Positions 36,491-48,563 of a stretch of 64,000 nucleotides of DNA are shown piece by piece. This DNA comes from Colletes latitarsis. Lineage: Eukaryota > Arthropoda > Insecta > Hymenoptera > Colletidae. Where the stretch lies: assembly GCF_051014445.1 (NCBI RefSeq), contig NC_135144.1:4960001-5024000 (forward strand), written 5' to 3'. The stretch's first letter is position 1. Every line of letters starts with the position of its first letter. The notes below the pieces were generated by a model. That model searched no databases. It saw only the letters and a program-made list of their open reading frames with translations, and was not told the origin of the DNA. The translations under genes were made by a program, and so were the position numbers.

Positions 36491-38251
36491 AATAATAAAT
36501 ATACTTTAAAAATATGAGCCCTATAATTTGAACACTGACATTGTGCCCAAAGAAATAAAAAGTAGAAATCCTTGCGTGTTACTATTTCAAAAACGATGAT
36601 TGATACGGAAGACATTGGCGACAGCGCGGCACTATTCGAAAAATTTTCTCCGTCACGTGGCACGAAAATGTTCGAGGCTAAATGATATTTACCTCGATCG
36701 TATTGGTAAATGGAGAACGGACGAAAACACGTATGTAGCAAGTGTTTCGTGAATCGAGCGAACAAAATCGACGACAATTTTTCGAGGATCGTCGAATCAG
36801 ACCAGTCGGCTTTTTCTCTTATTCCGAGCGGTGAAATAGCGAGGCGGCGGCGCACATACGTAGCTTCCCGGAGATCTAACATAGTATCTTCCCAATCAGT
36901 AACTCGATGCGCCAGAAAATCGTGTTCCGAGACCATCGTCGATCGAGGTTCACCATCGTTGCCCAATCTCTCGGAGGACAGTTTCATTTTTCGATTTTCC
37001 TTCCATTCCTACGCCTTTCTCCGATTTTTTCCCATTCTCTTTCACCTTTCCGTGCTTCATCCCCGATCACGGGAGCTCGTACGTCCACGGAGTAATGGGC
37101 GTACCTTCGCTTCCTGGACGAGAGTAAGTCGGGAGAAAGAAAGGGAAGTTCCGCTGGTCCGACCATTGCATTCCTCCCCCTTTTTTTTCAATTGGTCCGA
37201 GTTTTCGGACCGAACGACTTATTCCGGTCGATCCAATCTGTTCTATTCCTCCTGTAGGAGGAACAGACGACGTTGGGTCGTCGAGAGTGACGCATCTGAT
37301 GGACTGCAACGGTTAATGCGATCAAGCGATTGGCGCCAGTGCTAATTTCAGTCCGTTATCGAGGACACGAATACAGAGGATTCGAATCATCGCCCTTTTG
37401 GATGCAAAGCTTTTCTGGTATAAACGTGAATTTTTTAAGAGAAATTATTTCCTGATCTGTATAATGTCTAACTCCGTAATTGGTTCGGGGAGTTAAATTA
37501 TATAGCAAATCAATTCTTCTAGATTTACGAAGACAACAATTTATTCAAAACAAAACAACAACAATACTTACTATTTTGATCACTTGTAAGGTGATCTAGT
37601 AACAGTTCAAATTTGAAGGGGATATCACTTGTAAGATGATATCCTTTATAATGTTAAAGTTTAACAAAGTTCGCTTGTTCGCGTCCGGCGCGAAACCAAG
37701 TTCAAAGTCCTAGTTCTTTTAATGCGTCCAAGTTGAGAATGTAGCCAGTTCGAGAAACCAGCGAGGTCGAGAATCTAGCTAATTCTGATTTTTGTCCAAA
37801 GTCCGTTCTTAAAAGAAGCCTCCGAATCTCCCTCTTAGCGTCTTCTTGGAGGCGTTCGATGGGCCTCGTCCTGCCCAATCCGTATTTTATACAATTTTTG
37901 GATTGTGCTACGCCCACAGCCTGGTTTGTTTCATCCTGAAAATTAAGGTCTGCAGGTCGTTGCGCAATCCCTGGGTTAATTTATTATCCATTCTTTATTT
38001 TTACGGTTCTAATGACTGTCCTAGTCCTAGTGGTCAGTACGTGAGGGTTTGCATTACATCAAATGTCGTTGAGGATGGTCTAACCGGAGTCCGTTTCCAG
38101 AGAAATTTGAAACCCGCATCCGGCCAGACCTAGTTCTTTAGAAATTACATACAGTTCGTGAAAAATTGCGACTTCCTCAAAAACGGTACTGTTCATTGTC
38201 GACTGTAGCGGAAACCCTTCACGTGGCGGCAATAATTCTACTTGCAAATCA
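36491..38251. other. No gene recognised; large GC-richer island
   Basis: A 211-codon frame (36710-37345, plus) overlaps a 168-codon antisense frame; neither has a recognisable domain, and both are rich in Arg and Ser as expected for CpG-rich chance frames. The stretch CGACTTATTCCGGTCGATCC near 37208 recurs nearly unchanged near 39079. Confidence 0.45.
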
Positions 38252-38525
38252 GAAGTTTGCCCATCTTTTGTGAGCTAGTCCTCCTGAACCTCCAAATCCC
38301 ATTCCCTGAGTGTTTGTACGAGGGTGGGCATCTACGGTTCCAAGGAACAAGCAAATGGGCCCAAATTACCCCTTGAAACTAATTAAGTATGCTGAATGGC
38401 TTAAGGATACGGCAATTCTTATTGTCAGAAAAGGTACATTTGCCAGATGACCAAATTAAGTAATTTAAGTAATATTGAAAATACATGACGCGTCCTATAA
38501 TATAAAATATTTGGAATTCCAAACA
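38252..38525 (-). repeat. Dispersed repeat, possible LTR fragment (copy 2)
   Basis: Aligns with 18878-19149 over its whole length; read on the minus strand it begins TGTTTGGAATTCC. Confidence 0.55.
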
Positions 38526-39902
38526 GTATTCATCTTTATTTTTGAACTTTGCCGTTCTAGGAACCGTTTCATTTCGACGATCAAAACTTCCTTGTAACAG
38601 AGAACCGTCTAACTCGGAAACAACATAAGAGTATTCGTATACGTTCTAACGAGTTCAACAAATTTTATTTTTGAACTTTGCCGTTCTACGAACCGTTTCA
38701 ATTCGACGATAAAAACTCTAAAACAAAGTAAGATATTCCGATCCAGAGTCCAACCTAAACATTTCTACATTCAGGCTTGTAGATCATGCACGCGTCGAGC
38801 CCTTCGACTTGAATCGTCCATCGAGGAATTAATTGGCTGGACGGGACCAGTTCAATCGCAATTACTTCATATGTTCGGCCGTTCCATTCATGGCCCACTA
38901 CCGCCTTAAAATCAGTTCGACTTTCTTCCGACTTCTACTTAATGGACGGCTCATCTTCTTCCGTGGCAGGGTGGAAACGGAAGGAAAGAAAAAGTTCTTT
39001 TAGTTCTTCGTCTCTGTCCTTTCTCCCCGCTCCCTCCCCTTTTATTCTTTTACCATTGGACAGAGTCGTGGAAGCAGCCGACTTATTCCGCTCGATCCGT
39101 TCTATATAACCGCACTGTTCCATCCGCTCGACCGTCCATCAAGGATCTAGTTAGCTGGACGAGCACAGGCCAAGGCTGCGCGCGGCCGCGAGCTACGCTC
39201 GAATAAAGCCGTCCCTGCTATATCGTTTGATTCAATATCGCAGTCCCCCGGAGGATTTATATCAGGGGAAAATTGCGTTAGCAACAGCTGCCGGTTAGCC
39301 TCCATATACCTAGCTCTTAACGTGCACGGGATCCCGTTACGCTGTAAGACGTGTTAATAAAGCCACGAGACCCGAGAAACGCGGCGGCTGCCACGCGAAG
39401 CTCACTCGGTAGCCTTACCGTTTTCTCGGGCTCTGCTTCCTATCGACCTTTTCCACCGGGAGAACCTCCCGGAGATCACTCAGGCGCCAAGTTTTCTTTC
39501 TTTCGGGGAAATACGGACAATAGTTAGGCTTTCTCGGGTTGCATCAATGGCTATCAAGCAATGCCGTGGGCGTTCGTTTCGGCGGAGTCATAAATAAGGT
39601 CAATAGATGTACACCCGCATCCACAAGTATTTCTCCAGGTATTTAGGTACCTTTTAACCCTTTGCAGGCCTTTGTCCAGCTGGATTCGACACGAAAAGTA
39701 TTCGAACGCTTAGACCCACAACTTTTAACACGTCAAACATGTATGTTAAACTAAAGTTACAATATGATATTCATAGCAAGGGCAATGTTTCGGGATTATG
39801 TTAGCAAAATTAGAAAATAATTCAACGATTCGTACAATATTTACAACATATTTATTACTCGACTGCGGATGTTTATGCAAATGCATATATTTCTAGGAAA
39901 TA
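38526..39902. other. No gene recognised; GC-richer DNA with a 54-bp direct repeat
   Basis: 38535-38588 and 38664-38718 are direct repeats (start TTTATTTTTGAACTTTGCCG) 129 bp apart with few differences. No coding frame is convincing. Confidence 0.45.
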
Positions 39903-40026
39903 CAGTAGCTCACGAAAATATTCAAACGCGTCCAATTTACATCGTTAACAAATAGAATACACACATTAGGTTTAAGTTTGCAAAATAAGATTGTAGGTAA
40001 AGTTACACAGGACTCTCGAGAATATA

Positions 40027-41390
40027 CAGGGTGCTCGGCCACCCCTGGGAAAAATTTTAATAGAGGATTCTAGAGGCCAAAATAAGACGAAAATCAAGAA
40101 TACCAATTTGTTGATGGAGGCTTCGTTAAAAAGTTATTAACAATTAAATTCAAAAATTTCAAATCGTACTGGAAAAATTATTTTCGGTTGCAGGGGTCAA
40201 TTACAATCATTTTTGATGAATACACATACTTCCGAAATCCTACCCACTTTCGAGAAAAAAATTCGAATAAGTGCTGAAAGTTTTGGGTGAAAAAAAAGAC
40301 TTTCGAATCGTCTTGGAAAAATTATTTTTAGTTGCAGAGGTCAATTGCAAGCATTTTTAGTCAACAGACATACCCCCGAAATCCTACTCAGTTTCGAGAA
40401 AAAAATTCCTTACCGAAAATATAATGACTGACCATACCATTGATATGTTTCTCTTTTCATGCGTATGTTTAAAACGTCATAACTTCTGAACGGATTGGAC
40501 GATTTTAATGTTGAAAAAAGCAAACTACGCGTCTTTGGTGGAGAATATGTATAAATCACAAAAATATTCGAAAAGTTGGTCCTTGACCCCGCAAAATGAG
40601 AAAACCCCATAAAAATTTCAAATCATTCTGCAACAATTATTTTTGGTAGAGGAGGGGGGGGGGATCAATTACAATCATTTTTGGTCAATAGACATACCCT
40701 CGAAATCCTAACCATTTTTGAGAAAGGAATTCCTTACCGAAAATATAATTTCAGGTCAGAAATGTCACTCCAAAATTTCGTGCGTATCTTTAAAACGTTA
40801 TAACTTTCGAACGGATCGGATGATTTTAAAGTTTCAAAATGCAAACAACGCGTATTTTAGTGAAGAATATGTAGAAATTCCAAAAATATTCGAAAAGTTG
40901 ATCCTTGACCCCGCAAAATAAGAAAAACTCCATAAAAATGGTCCAATTTTCAAACAGCCATAACTCCTACAATTGTGAATATATTTCAATGAAACTTTTT
41001 TCTGAAGTAGAGCTCATGGGCACCTACAAAAAAGTATTACACAACTCTTCTGTTGGGCGTCAAACAAAATTACTAAAAATGAAAAAGGAATTTTTAAGAA
41101 AAATCGAAGGGGGTAGGTGCCTAAATTTTTCCATGAAAAACAAAATTTTTAATTAATTCTGAAAAAATTATTTTCGGTTGCGAGGGTTAATTACAATCAT
41201 TTTTGGTGAATAGACATACCCCCGAAATCTTGCGCATTTTCGAGAAAAAAATTCAGTACGGTCGGAAATTTAAATGTTAATAACTGTTTAACGAAGCTTT
41301 CATCAACAAATTGGTATTCTTGATTTTCGTCTTATTTTGTCCTCTAGAATCCCCTATTAAAATTTTTCCCGGGGATGGACGAACACCCTG
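40027..41390 (+). mobile_element. Family A element (A9), two cores, inside the Tc1-like left arm
   Basis: CAGGGTGCTCGGCCACCCC at 40027 and GAACACCCTG at 41390, with TA on both sides. Two cores separated by an R block with a G-rich run. The intact right arm of the host element (CTCGAGAATGCATACGTAAA on its inverse) gives the empty site and shows insertion at TA. Confidence 0.92.
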
Positions 41391-42347
41391 TATAGGTAAA
41401 ATTACAAACACATCTGACAACACATACATTTACAGGGCATTTAGTGTAAACATACGGTTTTCTATCCTCAGAAAAGTATTCGAACGTACGAATAAGTCTT
41501 GACTTGTTTGATATTAATATCTGCTTGATCCTCCTTTAGCATCAATAACGTGTCTCAGCCGGCTTTCCATACTGTATATAAGTTTTTCTATTGTTTTTTC
41601 TTCAATGGAATACCATATTTTTGTTATTTGGTTTTTTAACATTTCTTTGGACGTTAGGCCATAATTTCTGAATTATCTTCCAATTTCAGCCCCTAGATGT
41701 TCTATAGGATTTATGTCACGACTTTGCGGAGGAGTTTGTAGTGTATGCGGAGTGTTATATACGATCCATTCCTTTACAATTCCAACTGTATGCTTAGGAT
41801 GGTTGCTCTGTTGAAAATAGAAATCATTCAGTAGGTTCAACTTAATTGCATTTTGTCTTAAAGTTTCTTTTAGAATATTCAGATATTTGAACTTATTCAA
41901 AATTCCGTCAATAAAAACAAAATTTCACATCATGAGTAAGCCTCTGTGTTTCATAGTTACAATCATAATCTGCATTTGCAATGCTAAATATTAAATTTAC
42001 TCTTATTCGAGAAAATAACTTTATTCCAAAATGAGATATCTTTGTCAACATACATTTTTGCAAAAGTTAGTCTTTTCTTTCTATCAATTTTGCTGATATA
42101 TGGCTCTTTCCGTGGTATTCTTTCATGTAAATCATTACTCCGCAGAATCCTACGACATAATTTGGGATGTACATTTTCCCCAAAACTACTTATTTGTACA
42201 ATCGCTGCAAGTTTCGATGCAGATGTGCTTCGATTTTTTAAAATTTCACGTAGAATAGTTTTCTTCTCTCTAAGCGTTAATTTCTATGGACGTCCTGTAC
42301 GTTTCTTGTTAATAATATTTCCATCAGTTTTTGACTTTTTTATCATA

Positions 42348-43921
42348 CAGGATGTTCGGCCACCTTTGGGAAAAATTTTAATGGGAGATTCTAGAGGCCA
42401 AAATAAGACAAAAATTAAGAATAACAATTTCTTGACTGATGCTCCGTTAAAAAATGATTAAAAAATTAAAATAAAAAGCTTCAAATCACTCACAGCAAAA
42501 TTATTTTCAGTTGCAGGGGTCAATTACAATCATTTTTGGTGAATACACATACCCCTAAAATCCTACCTATTTTCGAGAAAAAAATTCGAGTAGGTACTAA
42601 AATTTTTAGACGAAATTAAAAAATTTCAAATCATATTAAAAAAATTATATTTAGTTACAAGGGTCAATTACTAGCATTTTTGGTGAATAGACATACCCCT
42701 GAAATCGTACACACTTTCGAGAAAAAAATTCGAGTGGGTACTGAAATTTTTAGACGAAATTAAAAAATTTCAAATCATATTAAAAAAATTATATTTAGTT
42801 ACAAGGGTCAATTACCAGCATTTTTGGTGAATAGACATACCCCTGAAATCCTACACACTTTCGAGAAAAAAATTTTTTACTAAAAATGTAATGTGAGACC
42901 AGAAATGTTTCCCTGAAATATTGTTGGTTTTTTCTCTTCTAAAAGAGAAAGTTTTCCTTCCGTGACAAAAACCATCTACGCGTGTGTTGTGTTTCGCGTT
43001 TCGAGATAAAAGTCAGGAGGGTGCAGCTGTGTTCCTTCCTTAGCTTTTAGACAAAGTATAGAACCGATTGGGTCTGAGGGTACGGGACGAATTTTTCATC
43101 ACTGACCTTTTCATTCTGTATGTTTCTATCAAACCATGCAGACGTGCCTTCCAAGTGTTTCTAATAAAGATTAGTTAAAAGTATTGTCGTTTAAATTGTT
43201 TTTTTTATTCCACCACCTATTTCCAATAAATATCATGCGAATCTTTAAAATATCATAACTCCTGAATGGATTGGAGGATTTTAATTTTTCAAAATGCAAA
43301 TAACGCGTATTTTCGTGGAGAATATGTAGAAATTCTAACAATATTGAAAAAATTGTTCCTTAACACCGTAAAGTGAAAAAAACCCTCTAACACTGGTCCA
43401 ATTTTCAAATGACCATAACTCTTACAATAGTAAAGGTATCTCATTGAAATTTTTTCTGAAGCAGAGCCCATGGGTACCTATAAAAAAGTATTAGACATCT
43501 TTTCTATAGAGCGTCAAACAAATTTATTAAAAATGAAAACAAATTTTTAAGAAAAATTGACAAGGGGGTAGTGCCTAAATTTTTCGACGAAAAAAAAAAA
43601 TTTCAAATCGTTCTGGAAAAATTATTTTCGGTTGCGGGGTCAATTACAATCAGTTTTGATCATTAGACATACCCTCGAAATCCTACCCACTTTCTAAAAA
43701 AAAATTCAAAACGGGTGGAAGCACTGCACGCATCTTCATGGCGTCAAAGACAATAACGATCAAAAAAGCAAAAATCACCGCCAGGGGCTCTTGCGTCGCG
43801 CAACACATTTCTACAAACGGAAAGCGAGTAGACCAATATCGATCTCACCGATCCAACATCCATCAACAAATTGGTATTCTTGATTTTCGTCTTAATTTGA
43901 CCCCTAGAATCATCTTCTCTG
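42348..43921 (+). mobile_element. Family A element (A10), inside the Tc1-like gene, carrying a solo LTR
   Basis: It starts CAGGATGTTCGGCCACC at 42348. The right terminus is shortened (CTCTG then TA) and the last ~200 bp before it include unrelated GC-richer sequence (about 43720-43860). Two adjacent R blocks near 42587 and 42733 are almost identical with a 146-bp period. The core is split by the solo LTR at 42922-43228. Confidence 0.88.
42917..43233 (+). mobile_element. Solo LTR, 307 bp, with 5-bp target duplication
   Basis: TGTTGG at 42922 and CCAATA ending at 43228 are near-perfect inverse termini. They are flanked by the direct duplication AATAT at 42917-42921 and 43229-43233. Excising it restores the family A consensus at this point (CCTGAAAT followed by TCATGCGAATCTTTAAA). 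A poly(A) signal AATAAA sits at 43163-43168. No internal retrotransposon sequence is present, so it is a recombination product. Confidence 0.88.
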
Positions 43922-44739
43922 TATAATGTATTGTAGATTTATTTCGATTTAATAATTTGACAATTTCAAACTAAGATTTATTTTCATTATGCAACTTCAA
44001 TATTAATTCACGTTCACCTTTACTGGTATCTGACTTTTTCGTATTCATGATTAGAATAATTATAAGAGACTATACTCTATGAAACCTGTATGAGCCATAT
44101 AATGTTTCGAAATTGACTAAAGTGTAATGTTTGCATTCCATTCATTAGAAATACGCTTCTTGTTTACGCGTTCGAATACTTTTTTAACTACCGAAAACGG
44201 TATGTTTACACTAAACGCTCTGTAAATTCTGTATGTGTTGCCAGATGTGTTTGTAATTTTACGTATGCATTCTCGAGACTCCCATGTAATTTTATTTACA
44301 ATCTTATTTTGAAAATTTAACCAAACGTGTGTATTCTGTTGAAGTGTATTCTTAATAGAAGTTTGTTTCATCATTAGAGGTCCTTAAAAATATATATTTT
44401 ATTTTGTATATTTTGTACATTTTTATAAAAATATGCAAAATATATGTCGAAACATACTGCATGTCATGTATGTTTATTGCATTTTGTTTTCATAAAATTA
44501 ATGCTTATATGGGCTTCCGAAAATCCATTCCAGAGTACTAATTCACCGTTTGTATACGATAGTCATGGTAGAAATGATAACATAGCTATTTATACATCTC
44601 GTGTTTACCTACAGTAAATCATTAATGGTAACAGTTCATAGATTCTACGAGTAGTATTAATCAGTAATGTTTAAGTATTTCTGGCAGATAGGTTCTACGG
44701 AAACGAATTTTATGGGGTCAGATTCTTAAAGAACCTAAA

Positions 44740-44911
44740 ACAACTAAAGCACGCTACTTCAGTAAATTCAAATATGCCCACAATCACATCTTGTAATGTT
44801 GAGCGTTCGTTCACAGCTAATAAATTGACTTTAAGCGATAAAAGTATTCAAGAAACTTTTAATAATATTGAAAAAATACTCGTATCGTATTGTAATTTAA
44901 ATTATAATTGA
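44740..44911 (+). pseudogene. hAT transposase C-terminal dimerisation domain remnant
   Basis: The plus frame reads TSCNVERSFTANKLTLSD, then NNIEKILVSYCNLNYN and a stop at 44909-44911. This is the conserved end of hAT transposases (V-E-R-x-F-S/T then L-x-x-L-V-x-Y-C-N). The upstream catalytic part is not seen. AT-rich, ATATTTTGCATAT-type sequence on both sides (44400-44470, 44940-45050) may be its remaining flanks. Confidence 0.8.
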
Positions 44912-47011
44912 TTATTATTTTGTTTAAGTAATAAAACTATTTGAACATATTTTGAATATATTTTGCATATTCTTGTATATTTTTGCATATTATTGATACA
45001 TATTTAACATATGTCACTTACATATTCTGACATATTTTATTGACATAAACATCCGCATTCTACTGATAGAGAATGTTATTATGTAATATGTGTACCAAAT
45101 TTCATTAAATTTGGTTGAACAGTGTTTGAGTTATCAGGTGCACCAGCATACTGTACATAGTTCGAGATAACGCCATTTCCTCCGTTATAAATAAACATAA
45201 ATATTTAACAAAAATTGTTTTCGGGAGCTCAAAAATTGTTTTCGATTGAATAGACACATTTCCTGTAAAAAATTCATGAAAATACTTCTTGTTTTGGGCC
45301 CACCAAGATGGTGTAACGCCTTAAGTAAGATATATGAATTTTAGACATTCTTCATCAAATTTATTACAAGCTAACTTTCTTTATTGGCCAATTTTCGCTT
45401 TTGGAATTTCATGAAAACCTGTTCTACTGCGGCCATAATTCGCTTCATATTTATGTTGCCAGCAAAGCATTTTGTTTTCTAGCTAACAACAATTTCTAGT
45501 ACATTCACAATGCGAGCCTCTGCTTATATTAAATTTATTTAAATATTCAGATATGTGGTGTGATATTCCGTGCAGTGGAAATGGGAAGTTAGAATTATGA
45601 TCACATTCACTAGAAGTTAACTGTATTAAAATACTTGCACAATCACCGTGGCTGGAAAAATGAAACAAATATCAAAATAGAAAAAAAAACAAATAGACAA
45701 ATCTCTGAAAATCGAAATTTGGATGTTTTTTTAAAGGGGCATAACATAGTCAATTTTTAATAATTTTTGGTCCATAAAATAATGAGAATCCCTTTATCAT
45801 TCAAATGAATAATCTATCAGAATATGTTAAAATTAAAGGAGTAATGGCTACAAGAGCATTTTGCATGGTTATAAACATGGCTATATCGCTCTTATTAAAC
45901 ATTCTGGGGCCACAACCATGAACATAAATACAAATTGACATTTTGTTTAACTAATTACATTATATGACATAATTTACATTAAAAATTAATTCCATTTAGT
46001 GATATTAGATGTAAGAATGTGAAAATATTAAAATATGTTCGGTTTACATTAATTTCGTTAGATTTACAATAGACTCGCGATATAGTATTAGGAAATTTTA
46101 GTGTATTAAAATTGTTGACGTTCTAAATAGTCGCACGCTGTCAAATAGATGCGCCATAGAAAGAAACGAAATCCTCTCTCCATTCTCTAGCAGTGTCCAG
46201 GTTTCATATTTTTCGCGTCCCTTTCATAAGGAAATTTCGATCCAGCGACGCTGCAGGCAAACGCTACGCCGGGGAGGCGAGAACGAAGGTTGAGAAAGTA
46301 ATCTCGTTGAACTTTTGACCTTATCTACCCTCCTCATGACGACGTCTTTTATTTTTTCCGTCCCGGAGAAATTGTATGAATAGAGGGATACCTCCGGTGG
46401 GGTTTCTGAATGATTTGGTCGCGAGAGGGGCCGAATTCCTATGAGCTTAGCCGGTGAAACTGAGACAAGCGTGACTTTGGTAATAGCTTGATCGTCCTTG
46501 ACCAAACAGATCTTATCCAAGTCTCCGCAAACTTCTCCTAATCTCGAAGGAGGGATTTGGAACGGTATATCACGGCTTTGATCCGAGCACGAGCCATCGG
46601 CGATGCACTACCATAATCCATAAAGAGATTTTAATATCAGCATTCCAGAATGTTTGCCATCGACTTCCATACTTCCTTTGGAATATTTCCTTCCTACTTG
46701 GTATAAATGTTTTCATTTTATTCGAAAAGAAAATTATTCGTTGCGTGTTTTCATACCATGGGGCAATGTATGGAAATTTGACATTCTGGTTTAGAGGTCT
46801 GATGTCAAAAAAATATATTCAATTCCCTATATTTTGTGTCGTTGCTTAGTTAATCGCTAATCCTTTATGATGTCTATAAAAGAGTGAAACATTAAAACAT
46901 TAATTCTTTTTGTATATTCAAATTGCCAATTTTTAAATTAACAAGTAATTTACAGATATACAAATAGCGCACAGATCATTTATACATATTTATAGAGAAA
47001 TAACTTTGTAA
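44912..47011. other. No gene recognised; AT-rich with a GC-richer patch at about 46140-46640
   Basis: Frames of 61-98 codons occur (for example 46224-46520 minus) without recognisable domains. No dispersed repeat identified. Confidence 0.4.
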
Positions 47012-48533
47012 ATATATCCTAGCTAAATATCCTAAAATTATCGAATTATTAATTCTTTTGTTAGTCAAAGTCCAACTCAAGTTTGATATTTTGAATAGCT
47101 GGACTTTATATTCTTTCGAAAAAATAATTTCGAACTTTTTCCAACCTCCACACAAATTAATTTTCGAATGACACTTAAACGGAAGTTAGTTTACTTAATT
47201 AATTAATTTAAAATTTACATTTGTTATTCGTGAATAAAATTTATCCAAATTTGATAATATACAGGGTGTTTGGCCAACCCTGAGAAAAATTTTAATGGAA
47301 GATTCTAGAGGCCAAAATAAATAAAATATCAATTTCTTGCCTGAGGCCTTGTTCAAAAGTTATTAAAAAATTAAATTAAAAAATTTCAAATTACTCCGAA
47401 AAAATTATTTTTGATTGCGGGGGTCTATTACAATAATTTTTGGTGAATACACATACTTCTGAAATCCTACATACTTTCGAGAAAAAAATTCGAGTAGGTA
47501 CCGAAATTTTTAAACGAAATTAAAAAATTTTAAATCATTCTAAAAAAATTATATTTACTTACAGGGATGAATTATAAGCATTTGTGGCGAATAGATATAC
47601 CCCGAAATCCTACACACTTTCGAGAAAAAAATTCCTTAGCGAAAATATAATCTGAGGCCAAACATATCACTCCAAAATTTCTTGCGTATATTTAAAACGT
47701 CATAACTTCTGAACGGATGTGAGGATTTTAATGTTTCAAACATCCAACAACGTGTATTTTGGTGCATAATATGTAGAAATTCTAACAATATTGAAAAAGT
47801 TGTTCCTTGACCCCGTAAAGTGAGAAAAACCACATAAAAATGGTCTAATTTTCAAACAGCCATGACTCTTACAATAGTGAATATATTTCAATGAAACTTT
47901 TTTCTGAAGTAGAGCTCATGGGTACCTACAAAAAAGTATTAGTCAACTTTTCTATAGGGTGTCAAACAAAATTACTAAAAATCAAGAATGAATTTTTAAG
48001 AAAAATCGATAGGCGCAGAAATTTTTTCGACGAAAAAAAAAATTTCAAATCGTTCTGGAAAAATTATTTTCGATTGCAAGGGTCAATTACAATCATTTTT
48101 GGTGAAGAGACATACCCCCGAAATCCTACCCACTATCGAGAAAAAAATTCAGCACGGGCGGAACTTTAAATGTTAATAACTTTTTAACGAAGTCTCCATC
48201 AACAAATTGGTATTCGTGATGTTCGACATACTTTGGTCTCTAGAATCTGCCATTGCAATTTTTTCCTGGGGTGGCCGAACACCCTGTATATTATCAAATT
48301 TGGATAAATTTTATTCTCGAATAACAAATGTAAATTTTCAATTAATTAATTAAGTAAACTAATTTCCGTTTAAGTGTTATTCGAAAATTAATTTGTGAGA
48401 AGGTTGCAAAAAGTTCAAAGTTATTTTTTCCAAAGAATATAAAGTCCAACTATTCAAAATATCAAACTAGAGTTGGACTTCGACTAACAAAAGAATTAAT
48501 AATTCGATAATTTTAGGATATTTAGCTAGGATA
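47012..48533. repeat. Large palindrome, ~245-bp arms, family A at the exact centre
   Basis: 47012-47261 and 48287-48533 are reverse complements with roughly 95% identity, from CCTAGCTAAATATCCTAAAA at the outer left to AAATTTGATAATATA at the centre. Symmetry includes the TA beside the family A termini. If family A is removed with one TA, the arms meet as a spacerless palindrome centred on TA. Confidence 0.92.
47262..48286 (+). mobile_element. Family A element (A11) at the palindrome centre
   Basis: CAGGGTGTTTGGCCAACCC at 47262 and GGCCGAACACCCTG ending at 48286. Two R blocks, one core, one R block; both ends complete. Confidence 0.92.
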
Positions 48534-48534
48534 T

Positions 48535-48563
48535 ATTTTTCCTGGGGTGGCCGAACACCCTCT
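48535..48563 (-). mobile_element. Terminal scrap of a family A element
   Basis: TTTTTCCTGGGGTGGCCGAA followed by CACCCTCTA is the last ~29 bp of a family A terminus. It directly abuts the outer edge of the right palindrome arm; the left arm has no counterpart. Confidence 0.75.

Larger units (their letters stand above)
41514..44048 (-). pseudogene. Tc1-like transposase interrupted by family A, inactive
   Basis: The N-terminus starts at 44048 (MNTKKSDTSKGERELIL) and runs to 43922, then resumes at 42347 after the family A insertion. Removing the insertion and one TA keeps the frame (STIHY joined to IKKSKTDGN). Next come RTGRP and a second helix-turn-helix, FAKMYVDKDISFWNKVIFS, NILKETLRQNAIKLNL, HPKHTVGIVKEW and DINPIEHL, ending at 41514. 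The first catalytic acid is replaced (VIFSNKSKF), the second is S in QQSNHPKH, only the third E remains, several stops occur, and about 50 residues are missing in the middle. It cannot be active. Confidence 0.88.
39903..44345 (-). mobile_element. Tc1-like element with long inverted arms, split by two family A insertions and a solo LTR
   Basis: The left end is CAGTAGCTCACGAAAATATT after TA at 39901-39902. The left arm (39960-40026 plus 41391-41495) is the reverse complement of the right arm (44150-44345), with shared CAAAATAAGATTGTA and TACAAACACATCTG. The transposase relic lies between. Insertions A9 (in the left arm) and A10 (in the gene, itself carrying a solo LTR) account for most of the length. 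The outer right terminus has been lost. Confidence 0.85.

Noticed and set aside
36710..37345. 211-codon frame as a host gene
   Set aside because: No domain recognised, heavily overlapped by antisense frames, Arg/Ser-rich as expected for a CpG-rich island.
44117..44374. 85-codon minus-strand frame as a gene
   Set aside because: It coincides with the right inverted arm of the Tc1-like element, which is non-coding in the left-arm counterpart.
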